Below, piece by piece: positions 53,600-64,000 of a DNA stretch of 64,000 nt. Source of the stretch: Datnioides undecimradiatus (Eukaryota; Chordata; Actinopteri; Lobotiformes; Datnioididae); contig WARS01000046.1 in assembly GCA_008933995.1 (NCBI GenBank), positions 9,438,526-9,502,525 of the forward strand, written 5' to 3'. Position numbers and translations under genes: made by a program. The notes beneath the pieces were generated by a model that was given only the letters and a program-made list of their open reading frames with translations, was not told the origin of the DNA and searched no databases. The stretch's first letter is position 1. Each line of letters starts with the position of its first letter.

Positions 53600-55910
53600 A
53601 GACAAATACACTGATCCAAACTACCCTCACGGCTCATCACTTATCACCGTCCTGCTTCTGTCTGCGTGTTGTTTGTTAACATTTTATTTGTTATCAACAT
53701 GAATTATTATGAATTATCTGTTGACAAGACTGCAGTTGTGGCATGATGAATCTGAAAATTAATATTACAGTTTAAGATATTTTTATTTCCTTTAAACCAT
53801 CAGAAAATACATATACTTGTTGCGTAGCGTCAGTACCACCTTAAACATGAAGTGAAATGGGGACCAACAGGGTGTCACTGGTTCAACTGATGTATGCTTC
53901 TAAAGTAAACAAAACAAAATGTTCACATCACGCAACACAAGAGAAAAGAATGTGTTTCACCTTTTCTTTTACATCATTAGAGTTTCAGAGTTGTATAAAT
54001 TAGGTGACAGACAAGTGTGGTATTTAGATATGTTGACAATTAATTATTAATCCCAACAAACAACTTAGTTTTTAAATTACACACAAGGATTTCCTGTGTG
54101 TTGTCTTACAGCCACTAAATGAACATAAATGGCAGAGATATAGCTCACAGACCCAGAACCAAAGACATGTGCAGCACTCTTGGATTATAGGGCTTGCTGA
54201 TATGTCAAACTAAACGGGTGAACTGGCCTCAGATCAGCCAGGGCCTGTATATAATGCTGAAATTTTTATCTTAAATGTGTAAAACTTTCTTAAAATCACA
54301 CATAATTTTGCTCTTCTTGGTACAATTATGTGGCATGCAAAAACACTGTGGCTACACACTTTCCATATTTATGATGATAAATTAATACATCTGTCATAAA
54401 ACCCACACTCTTTTGGAAACGTTCATGACATAAGGGTTTGAGCATGAATACAATCAAACATTCACAATCTGCTGAGAGTCCTAGTGTTTGCATTACCCCG
54501 GTCTATAGAAATTACAAAAAGTGCAATATTTTTTAGATTTGCTGAGCAGTGAAATACATGAAAGTAAGTTAAAGCAATGAAAAGCAAAACACATATAAAA
54601 CAAAGCAGATTTCCAAAAGTGTTTTTAAAGGTCTCAGGGAGAATTACTGCATATGTGAAAAAAGTTGGACAAATCTTTTTTAATCTTATCTGAAATCTGT
54701 TAAATTACCTCAGTTGATGTCACTTGAGTCAGGATCAGTTGGGTGTGAAAACTACAAATTTAAAAAAAAAATAAAAAAATCTGATTGTGCAGAGTTAGAA
54801 AGAAGGGAGGTTACCAGAAATCAGAAGCCCACTCCTCAGCTGCGCTTGAGGCTAACAATTTGACATTAGCTGCTGTACTGTGAGACACCCAAATCCAAAC
54901 TGTTGGCAACACAGTTGCATTGTGGTTAGTGTAGGCGATAGAGTTTGACAAAAAATGTGTGGAAGAAAACAATCTGATATTACTGGTTCTGTTGCACCAA
55001 TGTTGATTACTTGCGTGTCGGATATTGTTATAGAGAGCAATGTTAGTCCTCTTTTAAGGACATGTTTTATTTATATGGTTTGGGGAAAATATGGAAGGCA
55101 ATAAAACATGTACTGGAACATTTTCCACAGATTAGTATTACTCGAAATGGTTACTAGATCTTTCTTGAACCTATCCCCCAACATATATTAACACTGCTAT
55201 TATACCTGCCAATGATATATTATCTAGAAGTTTTAGTCTTGAATGACACAAATGCTGCTTTCAAATAGCCATACACACTGTACCAGGCTATTAAGTGTGG
55301 TAAAAATGATTTAGTTTGTCCTGATACATAGTTTTTCAAATGCAGTATGCCAAAAATAGTAGCATGAAAGCTCAAACACACATCACATCAGCTGAACTTC
55401 TCAGCCTGCGCAGACAGACGACAGCTCACGGACAGATGACAGCGTTCAAGTGTAAGGCAGCGTTCAAAATTAGGTACTCAACTTTGACTGTGCTGTGACA
55501 TTTGAGCAAGAGGGTCATGGGTCAAGGTCTAATGTTATAACAAAGTACTTTCTCTCAGTTGTATGCAATATCGCATACTATTTTATACAGTGTGTTGTGA
55601 AAGTAAAAAGTTATGTGATTTAAAACGCAGCCATGATGTGCATAATGCAGCCAATGACACAATGACATACATTTTGGTTGGCTATTTAACACTGCAACAA
55701 CACTGCAGTCTGAGGATTTACTTTGCAAAACATTTGCATCTTTTCACAAAGTTCCCAGGTCCTACTTTTTACTAAAAAGTTTCCAACTAATAAGTTTAGT
55801 ATGATTTTCAAGATTGCGTTTTTTAAAAGTTTTATACATGCGGCCACAGATCTCTGAGTCTCTTTTGAAAGTACCAAACATTTTTATCATGTAGATCTGT
55901 TGCTTTGCAG
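53600..55910. other. Convergent intergenic region / prss35 3' UTR
   Basis: A/T-rich DNA between snap91 and prss35, which are transcribed toward each other. No gene was recognised. The right part is presumably prss35 3' UTR; a TTTATT at about 55065 on the plus strand would be an AATAAA for that gene, but is only a guess. Confidence 0.5.
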
Positions 55911-57338
55911 TCAAACCTCTTTACAGAGACTTGGATCTCCATGGATCCAGTGACAGATCTGGGCATATTTAGGTGGAGTAATCCTCACTGCAACATTAAA
56001 GTCCTTCTGCCCACCTCCCTCCTCCTCCACCCATTGATGGCCTGAAAACACCCCAATCACCCTCCGCTGCCACTTCCCTTTTCTGCCTTTATCTCCCACT
56101 TCCTGTCTTAGACGTATGTAAACGCCTGCACCTGTAGCACCCTGCTGCGCATCACAGTGCTGGTACATCAAATCATCAGATTCATTTACCACTGAACAAA
56201 AACGGTAAACCACTGTCTCTTCTCCTCGCCCGTCCAGCAGGCTTTTATCAGCATCGTAGCCTGAGAAGTGGATCCGCGCCACAGGGGTGGCAGAAGGTGC
56301 CACCCCCAGCTCCATGTACTTTTGTTTGAGGGGTCGTTTAAGCTCCAGAACAGCATAATCATAGTCGCTGGACACTGAGTTAGCAGAGCTTTTGGTTTGG
56401 ATCCATCCTTGAGGGATTCGGGTTTGTTTAACTCGTGCCCAACGGAAGATGGGTTGCTTCCTGGGTTCTGTACTGCGACGGACCCGGTTGGGGCTTTTCT
56501 GTTTCTCTACCCCTCCTCTCTCTAGCTCACCTCCATGATCAACTACACCCTCCCCACTCTCTTTCCTCCCCCTGCGCCTCCTGCCTTTGCCTCCCTTCCT
56601 CCCACCACCCATGTCTACATCTATACTATTTTGCTCCTCACCTTCCTCCATTGGCTGCCCCTCACCTCTTTCCCCCTCTCCTCTCCTCCAGCCCCTTCTC
56701 CGCCCTCCTCTCCTCCTACCCCCTCTTCTCCTTTTAGTCTTGAGCTGCAACACCCCTACTCTAACCCTTCTGGCGTTCTCTAGGTAGTCCCTACCATCAT
56801 GGATGCAGTGTGCTGCTGTGAGCACATGTTTCGGTGATATCAGGACTCCCGAGCAGCCTGTGGAGAGACGAACGGCGGTAGAGAAAGGGTAGTTGGTGAT
56901 GAAATGTGGGTCAGAGATCACAAAGCGTCCATCTGCTCCATAAACCTGCCGTTTCCTGCGGGTACAAGCAGGTGTGTGGGCCTGTGTCCCATCAGACGTC
57001 TTGTTGAAATCCTGCAAACTGACATCTGTGTGTGTGCGTGTGCCATTCTCATACATCGTCTCATATCCCAGAATCCTCTCTAGCTCAGTCTGGTCCACAG
57101 CTGGTTGGCTGCTTTGACACTCAATCCCACAGAGTATCTTTGTCCCTCCTTTCTCCTCATCCTCCTCCTTCCCACTGAATAAGGGAGTGCTTAAATGGTC
57201 AGTGTGAGTGTCAAGCAGCAGTGGGAGGCTCTGCCTGGTCCACCTGTACGCCTCGCCGTTCTCATCCTTACCAGACACACTATGAAATGTCAAAGCAGCT
57301 GCACAGAGCAGCAGACACAGGAAGTGATTGAGTCCCAT
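55911..57338 (-). CDS. prss35: Serine protease 35, catalytically altered S1-family homologue
   Basis: A single coding exon of 475 aa. The ATG at 57338 is chosen over an upstream one at 57416, because it gives a clean signal peptide (MGLNHFLCLLLCAAALTF) and lies just after an acceptor (TTCTCAG/TGGG). The secreted protein has a pro-region of about 110 aa with NGT and NKT glycosylation sites and a basic cleavage site RRKR/QVYG at 127-131. The trypsin-like fold follows: GCSGVLISPKHVLTAAHC (His177), then SSDYDYAVLELK (Asp), then QQGATGAGVY, where the catalytic Ser is Thr402. Mammalian PRSS35 has the same loss as I recall, so it is probably inactive. A basic Arg/Gly-rich insert fills residues about 200-262, making it longer than the human protein (413 aa). 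Its role is unclear; mammalian expression in ovary has been reported. Confidence 0.94.
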   Translation of the reverse strand: MGLNHFLCLLLCAAALTFHSVSGKDENGEAYRWTRQSLPLLLDTHTDHLSTPLFSGKEEDEEKGGTKILCGIECQSSQPAVDQTELERILGYETMYENGTRTHTDVSLQDFNKTSDGTQAHTPACTRRKRQVYGADGRFVISDPHFITNYPFSTAVRLSTGCSGVLISPKHVLTAAHCIHDGRDYLENARRVRVGVLQLKTKRRRGGRRRGGRRRGWRRGEGERGEGQPMEEGEEQNSIDVDMGGGRKGGKGRRRRGRKESGEGVVDHGGELERGGVEKQKSPNRVRRSTEPRKQPIFRWARVKQTRIPQGWIQTKSSANSVSSDYDYAVLELKRPLKQKYMELGVAPSATPVARIHFSGYDADKSLLDGRGEETVVYRFCSVVNESDDLMYQHCDAQQGATGAGVYIRLRQEVGDKGRKGKWQRRVIGVFSGHQWVEEEGGGQKDFNVAVRITPPKYAQICHWIHGDPSLCKEV

Positions 57339-58200
57339 CCCACTGAGAAAAAAGAGACACAGAAATGAAAGATACCAGGGTGTTACAGGGAAATAACATG
57401 GTCTGAAGCACAACAAAACACTTGTTCTTCAATCAGACAAAGAGAAATCCAATGCAAGTTCCCACGGCTCTGAGTAGAAGGCTTCGTAATCGTGTATATG
57501 CCCAGCAGAGGGCGCACAAGATCAACTTCGGAAGAAGAAACAAACCGAGGTGCAAAGAGTAAGCGGCGTTATATTTTACTTTCAAATGACACGAAGCGCC
57601 TGCTACTGAATTACAATAGTAAATATTTCAAAACAGTTTATGCTCTCACTATTACATTAAACAGCTGACTTAAACACAAAAGACCATGTTTTAGCATAGC
57701 ACTGACTATTTTAAAATTGATATTAATCTAAAGAGTAAAAGCGTTATTAATCTTTAAAAAGAGAAGTTAGAAGTTAGAGATCATTAACAGAAACAGTAGT
57801 GACATGCAGAAGCTGCAGAGAAAAGAAGTAAGAAGTAAGTAGGTGATGTGGTTTTATTTTAACCAAAACACACAAAGAACCAAAACTTTCCTACCTGCAA
57901 ACATTCAAAAAGAATAACCCCCAAAATAACACTTGCAGTAAAAGTTCTTCTTCTCATTAATAAAAAATACTCTCCATCCAAACGGCTTCCAGCAGACCGG
58001 CTTCCATCATTTCCTGAGCCCCCAAAAAAACTGGAGCGCAAGGAGAAGCTGTGCGCTCAGATCCTCGTAGAAATTTGCATCCCACTCTGATGCAGAAAAA
58101 AGCGACGAGCAAACAAGCAGACACGGGGGGGGGGGGGGGGGGTCAGGCCCGGAGGGCGCGAGCATGAATGAAGTTTTTGATCATGTGATGACATTAGATT
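57339..58200 (-). promoter_or_regulatory. prss35: prss35 5' non-coding exon and promoter region
   Basis: The coding exon begins after an acceptor near 57351, and a donor CTGCAG/gtaggaaag on the minus strand near 57893 would close a non-coding first exon upstream of it. The stretch ends in a run of 18 G at 58125-58142. No TATA box was seen. Confidence 0.4.
58125..58142. repeat. Poly-G run (18 G)
   Basis: Long G homopolymer on the plus strand, just upstream of the proposed prss35 first exon. It could form a quadruplex or be a sequencing length artefact. Confidence 0.9.
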
Positions 58201-59330
58201 TCAGGTCGACAGTGGAGCCATGTGGAGGGAATTTAGGGTATTTTTCTGGGATTCCGCAAATATTTTGATTGCACCGGGAACACGCGCGGAACAGCGACGC
58301 CCTCAATAGACAGACCTAAGTTTAGATGCAACGCTTATTTACAGAGAGGTCGACCGACAAAATGTTGCCTTTGAGCGCGTGTTTATCCGGTGCGTTTGCG
58401 GTCAAATATGTGAGTTTAGATTCATGTCAGGTGGCGTTTGAAGTGTGTCCAGACAAACACACACACATAGACACGCATACATGGACACGCACACACGGAG
58501 ACCACTACACTTCTCAGATCTGGGGAACCTGTTTTAACCCCTGTGTGTTTATTTTGACATGTGTCTCTCTGCTTGGTGCAAAAAGAGTTCATTCAGCGCA
58601 TGAACTCCTCTCTCCTTCATTAGATGTAACACCAACACGAACCTATAGGTACATACACACATACAACTCACAAACCAATCAAAAGCTCAGTTATTACTGT
58701 TAACATAGCTTACTGATGACAGATGATGTTTGTGCAGTTGCAAGAATGGAAGGTTTCTATTGAAAATATGCAAGCTGAGCATTCTGGGCACCTTCTGGAG
58801 CTTTTGACCTAATCCTGTGATCTTCCTCAGTACAGTTGGTTTATAGTTTTCTTTCTAAGTTCCAGAAAAACAGCTAAATAAATCGTGTGATGACTATTAT
58901 GTCCAAATATCTAATGTAATTAGAATATTTTAAAATGATCATTATAAAAGATCAATATAATAAGCAATGCATATGTGTGCCTGTTGTTTTGGTTTTGCAT
59001 AAATAAACATGATGTTAGCCGTGGAACCATTTGAGATTTGAATATGTTGAGTGTTCCCGGTACAGTAATCAAATTTCATTTTTAATGTGTACTTTCCTGT
59101 CCAGGAAATAATATAGGGGAAAATAGGATCCAAGAGATAACAAAGTCATGCAAAGCCACGATGGAACATGATGTTATGACTGGATTTCATTTGCATTAAA
59201 AATAACTGTATCTCTGTTATGTGCCCCTCTTCGAAAGCATCAAAGGGGAAGTTCTTTTTCCCCTGTGCAGTTGCTGTCCTCACCTGCTCACCACACAACA
59301 CTCCACTTCTCTGGCAGCAGGTTTTGCAGC
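58201..59330 (+). other. Upstream region of the GPCR gene, likely with a non-coding exon
   Basis: The receptor ATG at 59331 is preceded by an acceptor-like CCCTGTGCAG at about 59258-59267, which suggests an intron in the 5' UTR. The donor exon was not identified. The open frame at 58326-58703 is largely CA-repeat translation and not called. Confidence 0.4.
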
Positions 59331-60233
59331 ATGGAACAACTCAACTCCACTGTGGTCACTTCTAACATCTCTTCTTCCCCTGGACATTCATCTCCTGCCT
59401 CCTGGGACTCTGGCAGTCTGGTCACTGCGGTGGTGCTGTCTCTCTGCTTCGTGCTGGGAGTTCCTGGAAACATCGCTGTGATCATCCTCAAACCAAACAG
59501 ACTGTACCTGTCCAACCTGAGCCAAACTTTGATGCTGAACCTGGCCACGTCAGACCTGCTCTGCTTGCTTACCCTGCCTCTGTGGATTTACACTGTTCTG
59601 TACAGCTGGACCTATGGCCTGGTGGCTTGTAAGCTCCTAACGTACCTCATATACTGCAGTCTTTATGTTAGCCTGCTGACTGTGATGGCACTGAGCGTGC
59701 AGCGCTTCCTCCAGGTGGTGTACCTGCACAAGTGCTTACACCAGGCAGGAAAGAAGAGGCTGCTGCTTCTAATCTGGCTGGTTGCGATGGTCCTGTCCAT
59801 TCCTTCTTTAGTCGTTCGACAGCTCGTCAAAGACCAGCAAAGCACAAGGTGCCAAACTCGCTACTCTTCTCAGGCCCAGCAGGTGGCCCTGCTGCTGACA
59901 GAGTCCCTGCTGGGATTTATTACTTTTTTTGTCGTGGCATTTGCGTACATCAGCCTCCACAGAAAAGTGCACCAGGCAGCTTTCTTCAACAACCCACAGA
60001 CAACCAGGCTGGTCACAAATATCATTTTTGCATTTTTTATCTTATGGATGCCATATCTTATTATAAATGTGCTCGGTGTGGCTGCGGTTTTACTGAAAAA
60101 CGAAGGCCTGTTTAGGTTTTGTATGGACAGCTGGAGCATCGCCGGGGCACTGACCTTTGTGAACAGCTGCCTGAATCCACTCCTTTATGCATTCGCGTCT
60201 ACAAACAAGTGCACCATGTGCCAAAAAACATAA
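59331..60233 (+). CDS. Leukotriene B4 receptor-like G-protein-coupled receptor (chemoattractant-receptor group)
   Basis: A single coding exon of 300 aa. The start MEQLNSTVV is chosen over an in-frame ATG 66 nt upstream because that one lies across a likely 3' splice site. Sequons NST and NIS lie at the N-terminus. Seven helices fit: TM1 about 31-53 (GVPGNIAV), TM2 with LATSD (Asp75), TM3 after Cys100, TM4 about 143-163, TM5 about 184-207, TM6 about 228-251 (FFILWMPY), TM7 with NPLLY (282-286). Cys100 and Cys174 form the usual disulfide. The best match I can recall is the LTB4R/chemoattractant group, which signals through Gi in leukocytes; ligand is not shown. Two oddities: SVQRF stands where DRY is usual, and the tail after TM7 is only about 14 residues. 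It could be another lipid or chemoattractant receptor. Confidence 0.85.
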   Translation: MEQLNSTVVTSNISSSPGHSSPASWDSGSLVTAVVLSLCFVLGVPGNIAVIILKPNRLYLSNLSQTLMLNLATSDLLCLLTLPLWIYTVLYSWTYGLVACKLLTYLIYCSLYVSLLTVMALSVQRFLQVVYLHKCLHQAGKKRLLLLIWLVAMVLSIPSLVVRQLVKDQQSTRCQTRYSSQAQQVALLLTESLLGFITFFVVAFAYISLHRKVHQAAFFNNPQTTRLVTNIIFAFFILWMPYLIINVLGVAAVLLKNEGLFRFCMDSWSIAGALTFVNSCLNPLLYAFASTNKCTMCQKT

Positions 60234-60350
60234 ATATTGCTGTTAATGCAGACGCTTGCCATTCCAGGAAATCATTGACACTGAATGATCAAAAGGACAC
60301 CAGATGTCAGTGCAGAGAGCAGAAGCACAAACATGAAATTTTTTGTGGAA

Positions 60351-60356
60351 AATAAA
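60351..60356 (+). terminator. Poly(A) signal of the GPCR gene
   Basis: AATAAA lies 118 nt past the stop codon, followed by an A-rich stretch. It implies a short 3' UTR. Confidence 0.65.
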
Positions 60357-61338
60357 AAAAGGTATTCTTAGTCAAAAGATCTTGTCACCCCTGTGGTTAC
60401 ACAGCTTGGGTGTGTGGTTCTCTAATCTATCATTGAGATCCGTTGATGATTTGTGGTTTGATGACGAATTTTGAGGTTAAGCAGCTTCTCCCCTCAAATC
60501 AGCTGTGTGCTGATTACAGCTGGTCCTCAGCCAGAGCTGTAAAAATAGAGCTTTCAATACTTTTGGCAGCAAGTCAAAAGATCAACATGGAAATGTTGGA
60601 TTTTATTAAATTAACAACACAAAAAAATTTCCTGTTTGAATTGCATTTAGTTTTGGCTACATATTTTTTAAGTTGTATTTCTTTTATTTTTTTATGCTTC
60701 AACTCACATGTATTTTTTTTTTTTTTTTTTGTGTATGTGTGTGTGTGTTGATGTAGATGCTCCCAAAGCATCATCCAGCTCTGTGAAATAATACAATTCC
60801 TGTCACTGATAATGACATTTTCTATCTAAGCATCTGAGCTGTTATGAGAGCAACCCAGTCAGAGGAAGCAACAGTTAATGAAATGACTGAATAAATGTTT
60901 TTACTGGAGTGCATCCAATAAGAGGAATGGCCATTTGTCTCCACTGTTTAGCAACAGACAGACCCAGTCAGACAAGAGGAAGGATGAGAGAGGGAGATTG
61001 TGCTGCTCTGATAACAGAGGCAGATGTTTATACTTATTCACTGATTCTTTTGTCTGGGACCAAAGAGTCTATTTCAGCTTAAACACTGCATGTCTGGGTA
61101 TATCTGTGTATTTTTTATGCATTATTTGGACCTGATCCATATTTAAAGTGTCTCGAGATAACCTATGTTTGAGATTTGGCTTTATACAAATAAAACTGGA
61201 TTGAAATGAAATGAATAATCTTGCTTTTATTTCTTAAATTGATGAGAAATTGGCTTTTGTAACATTCATTGTCTTTCACTGTCAAAAATGTTTTTATCAG
61301 TGGTCGATACTGCACAAGTTCAGCATTAAAGTGTTGGG

Positions 61339-61500
61339 TTTAAAAGAGAAGTTTCATAGTTTGGGAAGGAATCTTATTCGCTTTCTTGCAGAGAGTTAGG
61401 TAAGAAGATTGATGCTAATCTCACACCTGTGCTGCAAATACTAAGCTTAGCACAGAGATGGGGAAAAAGCAAGAAATCAAACCCACCTCAGCTACAAATA
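61339..61500 (+). mobile_element. Foldback repeat fragment, copy E
   Basis: TTTGGGAAGGAATCTTATTC and GCTTTCTTGCAGAGAGTTAG form the outer arm, followed by the hallmark CTAAGCTTAGCACAGAG. The right half is not recognisable. Confidence 0.65.
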
Positions 61501-62872
61501 GCTCCTTCAGATAAAGTGTTTTATGGGTGGTTTTGTGCTGTACTATGTCAACCAGTGGGGGCTGCAGGAAGTTACTGGTGCATCCAAACAAAAAAAAAAA
61601 CCAAAAATTAATAAAAACACAACAAAAACAGAAATGGAAAATATCCATATAAAATATAAAAATCTCACATTTGTTCTTATGTACATTAATGGCTGGAACC
61701 CACTGCCCTTTATAATCAACTTCACAACCTGTTTCTTTGTCTGTGTGCTCAGTGTCCAGGGTGCAGTGTCCATGCACAGTGTGTATTTAAAGAGAACTTC
61801 CAGAGAACTTCTGTTATTGTTCATTTTCACTATGGCCTCTGTAACTATACTTAGTCTGTACAAATGTTCCTATAATAATGCTCTTTGTTGTTCTTGCATT
61901 GATGTGTCCCATGATAGTTGGCTACATCAATCACTGCACCTCTTTCTTTCCAGCCTTCACCCTTTGTGCTTTTGTTTCTTTAATATCTGCCAGGATTGCA
62001 ACCGACACTTTGTTATGTTTGGTGAACCTGGAGGTCCAGGGGGTCTTTCTCTTGCGTGTTGGGCTGAGAAGCGGGACTTTTTCCTGGGGTAACTTTGCTG
62101 GTCACACCCTCAGAAGCAGAGGAAGCACCATCATTTATGTTCTCTCTTCGAGCTGTCTGGATAGCATTCTGGGTCATCCCATAACCCCTTTTTTGTGCTG
62201 AACTCTGTCTAGACACCACTGTTAATAAAAAAAAACATCCAACCGAAAGGTCAGGGCTGCTGCGGGAGAGAGCTTTGTGTATGCACTGTTTGTGACTCAG
62301 TGTTTCCCCCAGCTGCTCCTTTGGGCCCAGGCAGGGTTTTCTCTGGCCAGTTCTCAACAAAGAAAACGTCCCTTTCCCATGCATGACTTCTTGTCTAAAT
62401 CCAGTGTGTGTACCGCTGCCAAGATCCCCACATCATCACACCCCACCAACACACACTTTTGGTCATCAGAGGTGGGGGGTTATCTTGACCCTTGGCAGGC
62501 AAAGGAAGAAAACATCTGAGACACAAGTGTATATGCATACTAAAAGGCTTGAATGGTGCGTTTGTGAGCACCAAAACAACCTCTAAGCAAATTATGTTTG
62601 TTTTATTATTTCTCTGTCAATGCTCTACACGCATCCTGGTGAAAAGAAGCAATGTTTCATCATGCAAAGCATAAATTATGGTGCAATTATGGTTATGATG
62701 CCTATAAATCACATGCAGTGCTTTGTGCAAATTAAGATTTTAGTCACACAGATTGATGAATTCCAACTGACTGTGGAATCCATCTAATCAGGGAATATTT
62801 ACAATAAAATCGGGGTTATTCCTGATTTGCTCAACAGTCTGATGTTCCAATAATATTTCTATGTTTTGGGAA

Positions 62873-63220
62873 ATACCCTTATTCACTTTCTTCTTTGGCC
62901 TTGACAAGATTAAGTAAATATTAAACTAGAAGATGACTGTTTTAGCTTAGCACAAAGACTGGAAGTTACTGATTCTTGTCCAGAAATAGTCCAGCAACGT
63001 GTTGTTTCTATACTTCAGTCACAGATTAAACAAACGAGTTATAACATGTTTATTAGTGAATTTGTTACTTTCAGACAGAGTAAGGTTAACCTTTTCCGTG
63101 TGTCCAGCCTTCATGCTAAGCTAAGCTGACTGTCTCCTGGCAGAACAGCCTAAGAAATGTGACTGGTATCAATCATCTCATGTAATATCAGCAAGAAAGC
63201 AAATCGGAGGATTTCTCAAA
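62873..63220. mobile_element. MITE-like foldback repeat, copy F, both arms present
   Basis: This is the most complete copy. The left arm GTTTTGGGAAATACCCTTAT runs into CTTTAGCTTAGC-type sequence. The right arm, inverted, ends in CAAGAAAGCAAATCGGAGG and ATTTCTCAAA, with ATGCTAAGCTAAGCTGAC further in. Inner sequence ATTAAACAAACGAGTTATAA is the reverse complement of the TTTGTTTAAT block in copies A and D. No open frame is encoded. The exact ends and target-site duplication were not resolved. Confidence 0.75.
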
Positions 63221-64000
63221 ATATTGAACCTTTCATTTTAAACACGGTGAGTGTTTTTGGAAGATAATTTCTGTTTTTAATTGAAAATGAAAAAAAGTGC
63301 TTTGCTTATCTTAGATAATTAAATAAGTGAAGATGTGGGAAGCAAGCACTGGGAAAGACGCTTGATGCTGTGATGTAATGAGAATTTTAAAAATAAGTTA
63401 GGTCAAGTCTATAGAGGACTAGTGATAACAGTTGCAGTTATTGCCCTGGGATGGTAGATGACTCACTGTTGCCTCTTCATTCCTCTCTTCTCACGCATCT
63501 AGGATTTGCTGTCCTTTTCCCCCTCTCCTCATCCTTTAATTACTAATCCATCCTGTCTTGTCCTGCCCTGTCTTTCACTCTACTTTCTTTCTCTTAAGTT
63601 TTATTAAAAGACTTCGAGTGTATCTTCCTTACACCTCTAGGTTTCTTCCAGCTGGCTGTATTCACAGGGAAGCCAGGTGCAGAGAAAGCAATATGAGTGA
63701 GGAGCAAGCAGGGGAGAGAAGAGGAGCTAGTTTATGTTGGCTCTCCACACCTCCTTGTGTCTTGTAATGGAGCTTTACTGGTTCCTGTCCAACCTTAATT
63801 CTAAGTTTTAGTGGGATTTTGCAGCTAAGTGAAAAGTTTCCCTCTCAGCACCAGTCTAATTAGAATATTCAGGCTCAGTGTAACCTGCTGAGTCAGGGTT
63901 GTGATTTTTTTGATAGAGTGGCCTCAGGATGCTCTGATATCTCCAGCTGCAAGTATAAATCAACAACACTAAGTAAATATATTGACTTGTTGTAAATCAG

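Larger units (their letters stand above)
60234..64000. other. Gene-free right flank with repeats
   Basis: After a poly(A) signal AATAAA at 60351-60356, 118 nt beyond the GPCR stop, no further gene can be supported. The open frame at 61523-62092 (189 aa) shows no recognisable domain and begins in repeat-derived sequence. The stretch includes foldback copies E and F and short T-rich tracts. Confidence 0.6.

Noticed and set aside
57339-57416. Upstream start codon adding 26 residues to prss35
   Set aside because: The extension crosses a good 3' splice site and would bury the clean signal peptide that starts at 57338.
58326-58703. 125-aa plus-strand open frame upstream of the GPCR
   Set aside because: Much of it is translated CA repeat (Thr-His runs), and it has no conserved-looking segment.
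59265-59330. Upstream ATG adding 22 residues to the GPCR
   Set aside because: It overlaps a likely acceptor (CTGTGCAG), and the extension is not receptor-like; the ATG at 59331 gives a usual short glycosylated N-terminus.
61523-62092. 189-aa plus-strand open frame in the right flank
   Set aside because: Begins next to foldback copy E, has an uneven composition and no domain that I recognise. No splice or promoter context supports it.

Overview
The window is teleost (bony fish) nuclear DNA, most likely from a percomorph. Genes are split by GT-AG introns, CA/TG microsatellites are frequent, and a foldback repeat that I recall as common in percomorph genomes recurs through the window. Nothing prokaryotic or organellar was seen. 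Seven protein-coding genes can be read; for the five multi-exon genes I joined exons by eye at splice sites and checked that the reading frame closes.

Layout, left to right: (1) about 1-7188, no confirmed gene, probably the long 3' UTR of faxc plus intergenic DNA; (2) faxc, minus, 7189-13048, 6 coding exons, 409 aa, a metaxin/GST-fold membrane protein; (3) ccnc, minus, 16371-20833, 12 exons, 283 aa, cyclin C of the Mediator kinase module; (4) an intermediate-filament gene, plus, 21505-24915, 11 exons, 536 aa, divergent from ccnc and with a TATA box; (5) pgm3, minus, 25791-29442, 12 exons, 545 aa, tail-to-tail with the filament gene; (6) snap91 (AP180), plus, 31623-51548, about 26 coding exons, 751 aa, filling the centre; (7) prss35, minus, 55911-57338, single coding exon, 475 aa, tail-to-tail with snap91; (8) a leukotriene-B4-receptor-like GPCR, plus, 59331-60233, 300 aa. 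The last 3.8 kb holds repeats and no convincing gene.

The genes do not form an operon-like unit. From general knowledge, human FAXC and CCNC lie at 6q16 and PGM3, SNAP91 and PRSS35 at 6q14, so the window joins two blocks of one human chromosome arm. The filament gene and the GPCR are not part of the human arrangement as I know it. snap91 and faxc point to neuronal roles; ccnc and pgm3 are housekeeping genes (transcription; UDP-GlcNAc synthesis).

I found no plainly novel system. The most interesting points are gene-architecture details: 6-, 13- and 15-nt micro-exons in snap91, with the 13-nt exon duplicated at the start of the next exon; a run of frame-neutral phase-1 exons carrying single clathrin/AP2-type motifs; a GC-AG intron in the filament gene; CA repeats beside two pgm3 donors; a microsatellite that encodes protein in faxc; a long basic insert in prss35; a GPCR without DRY and with almost no tail; and a dispersed foldback repeat family.
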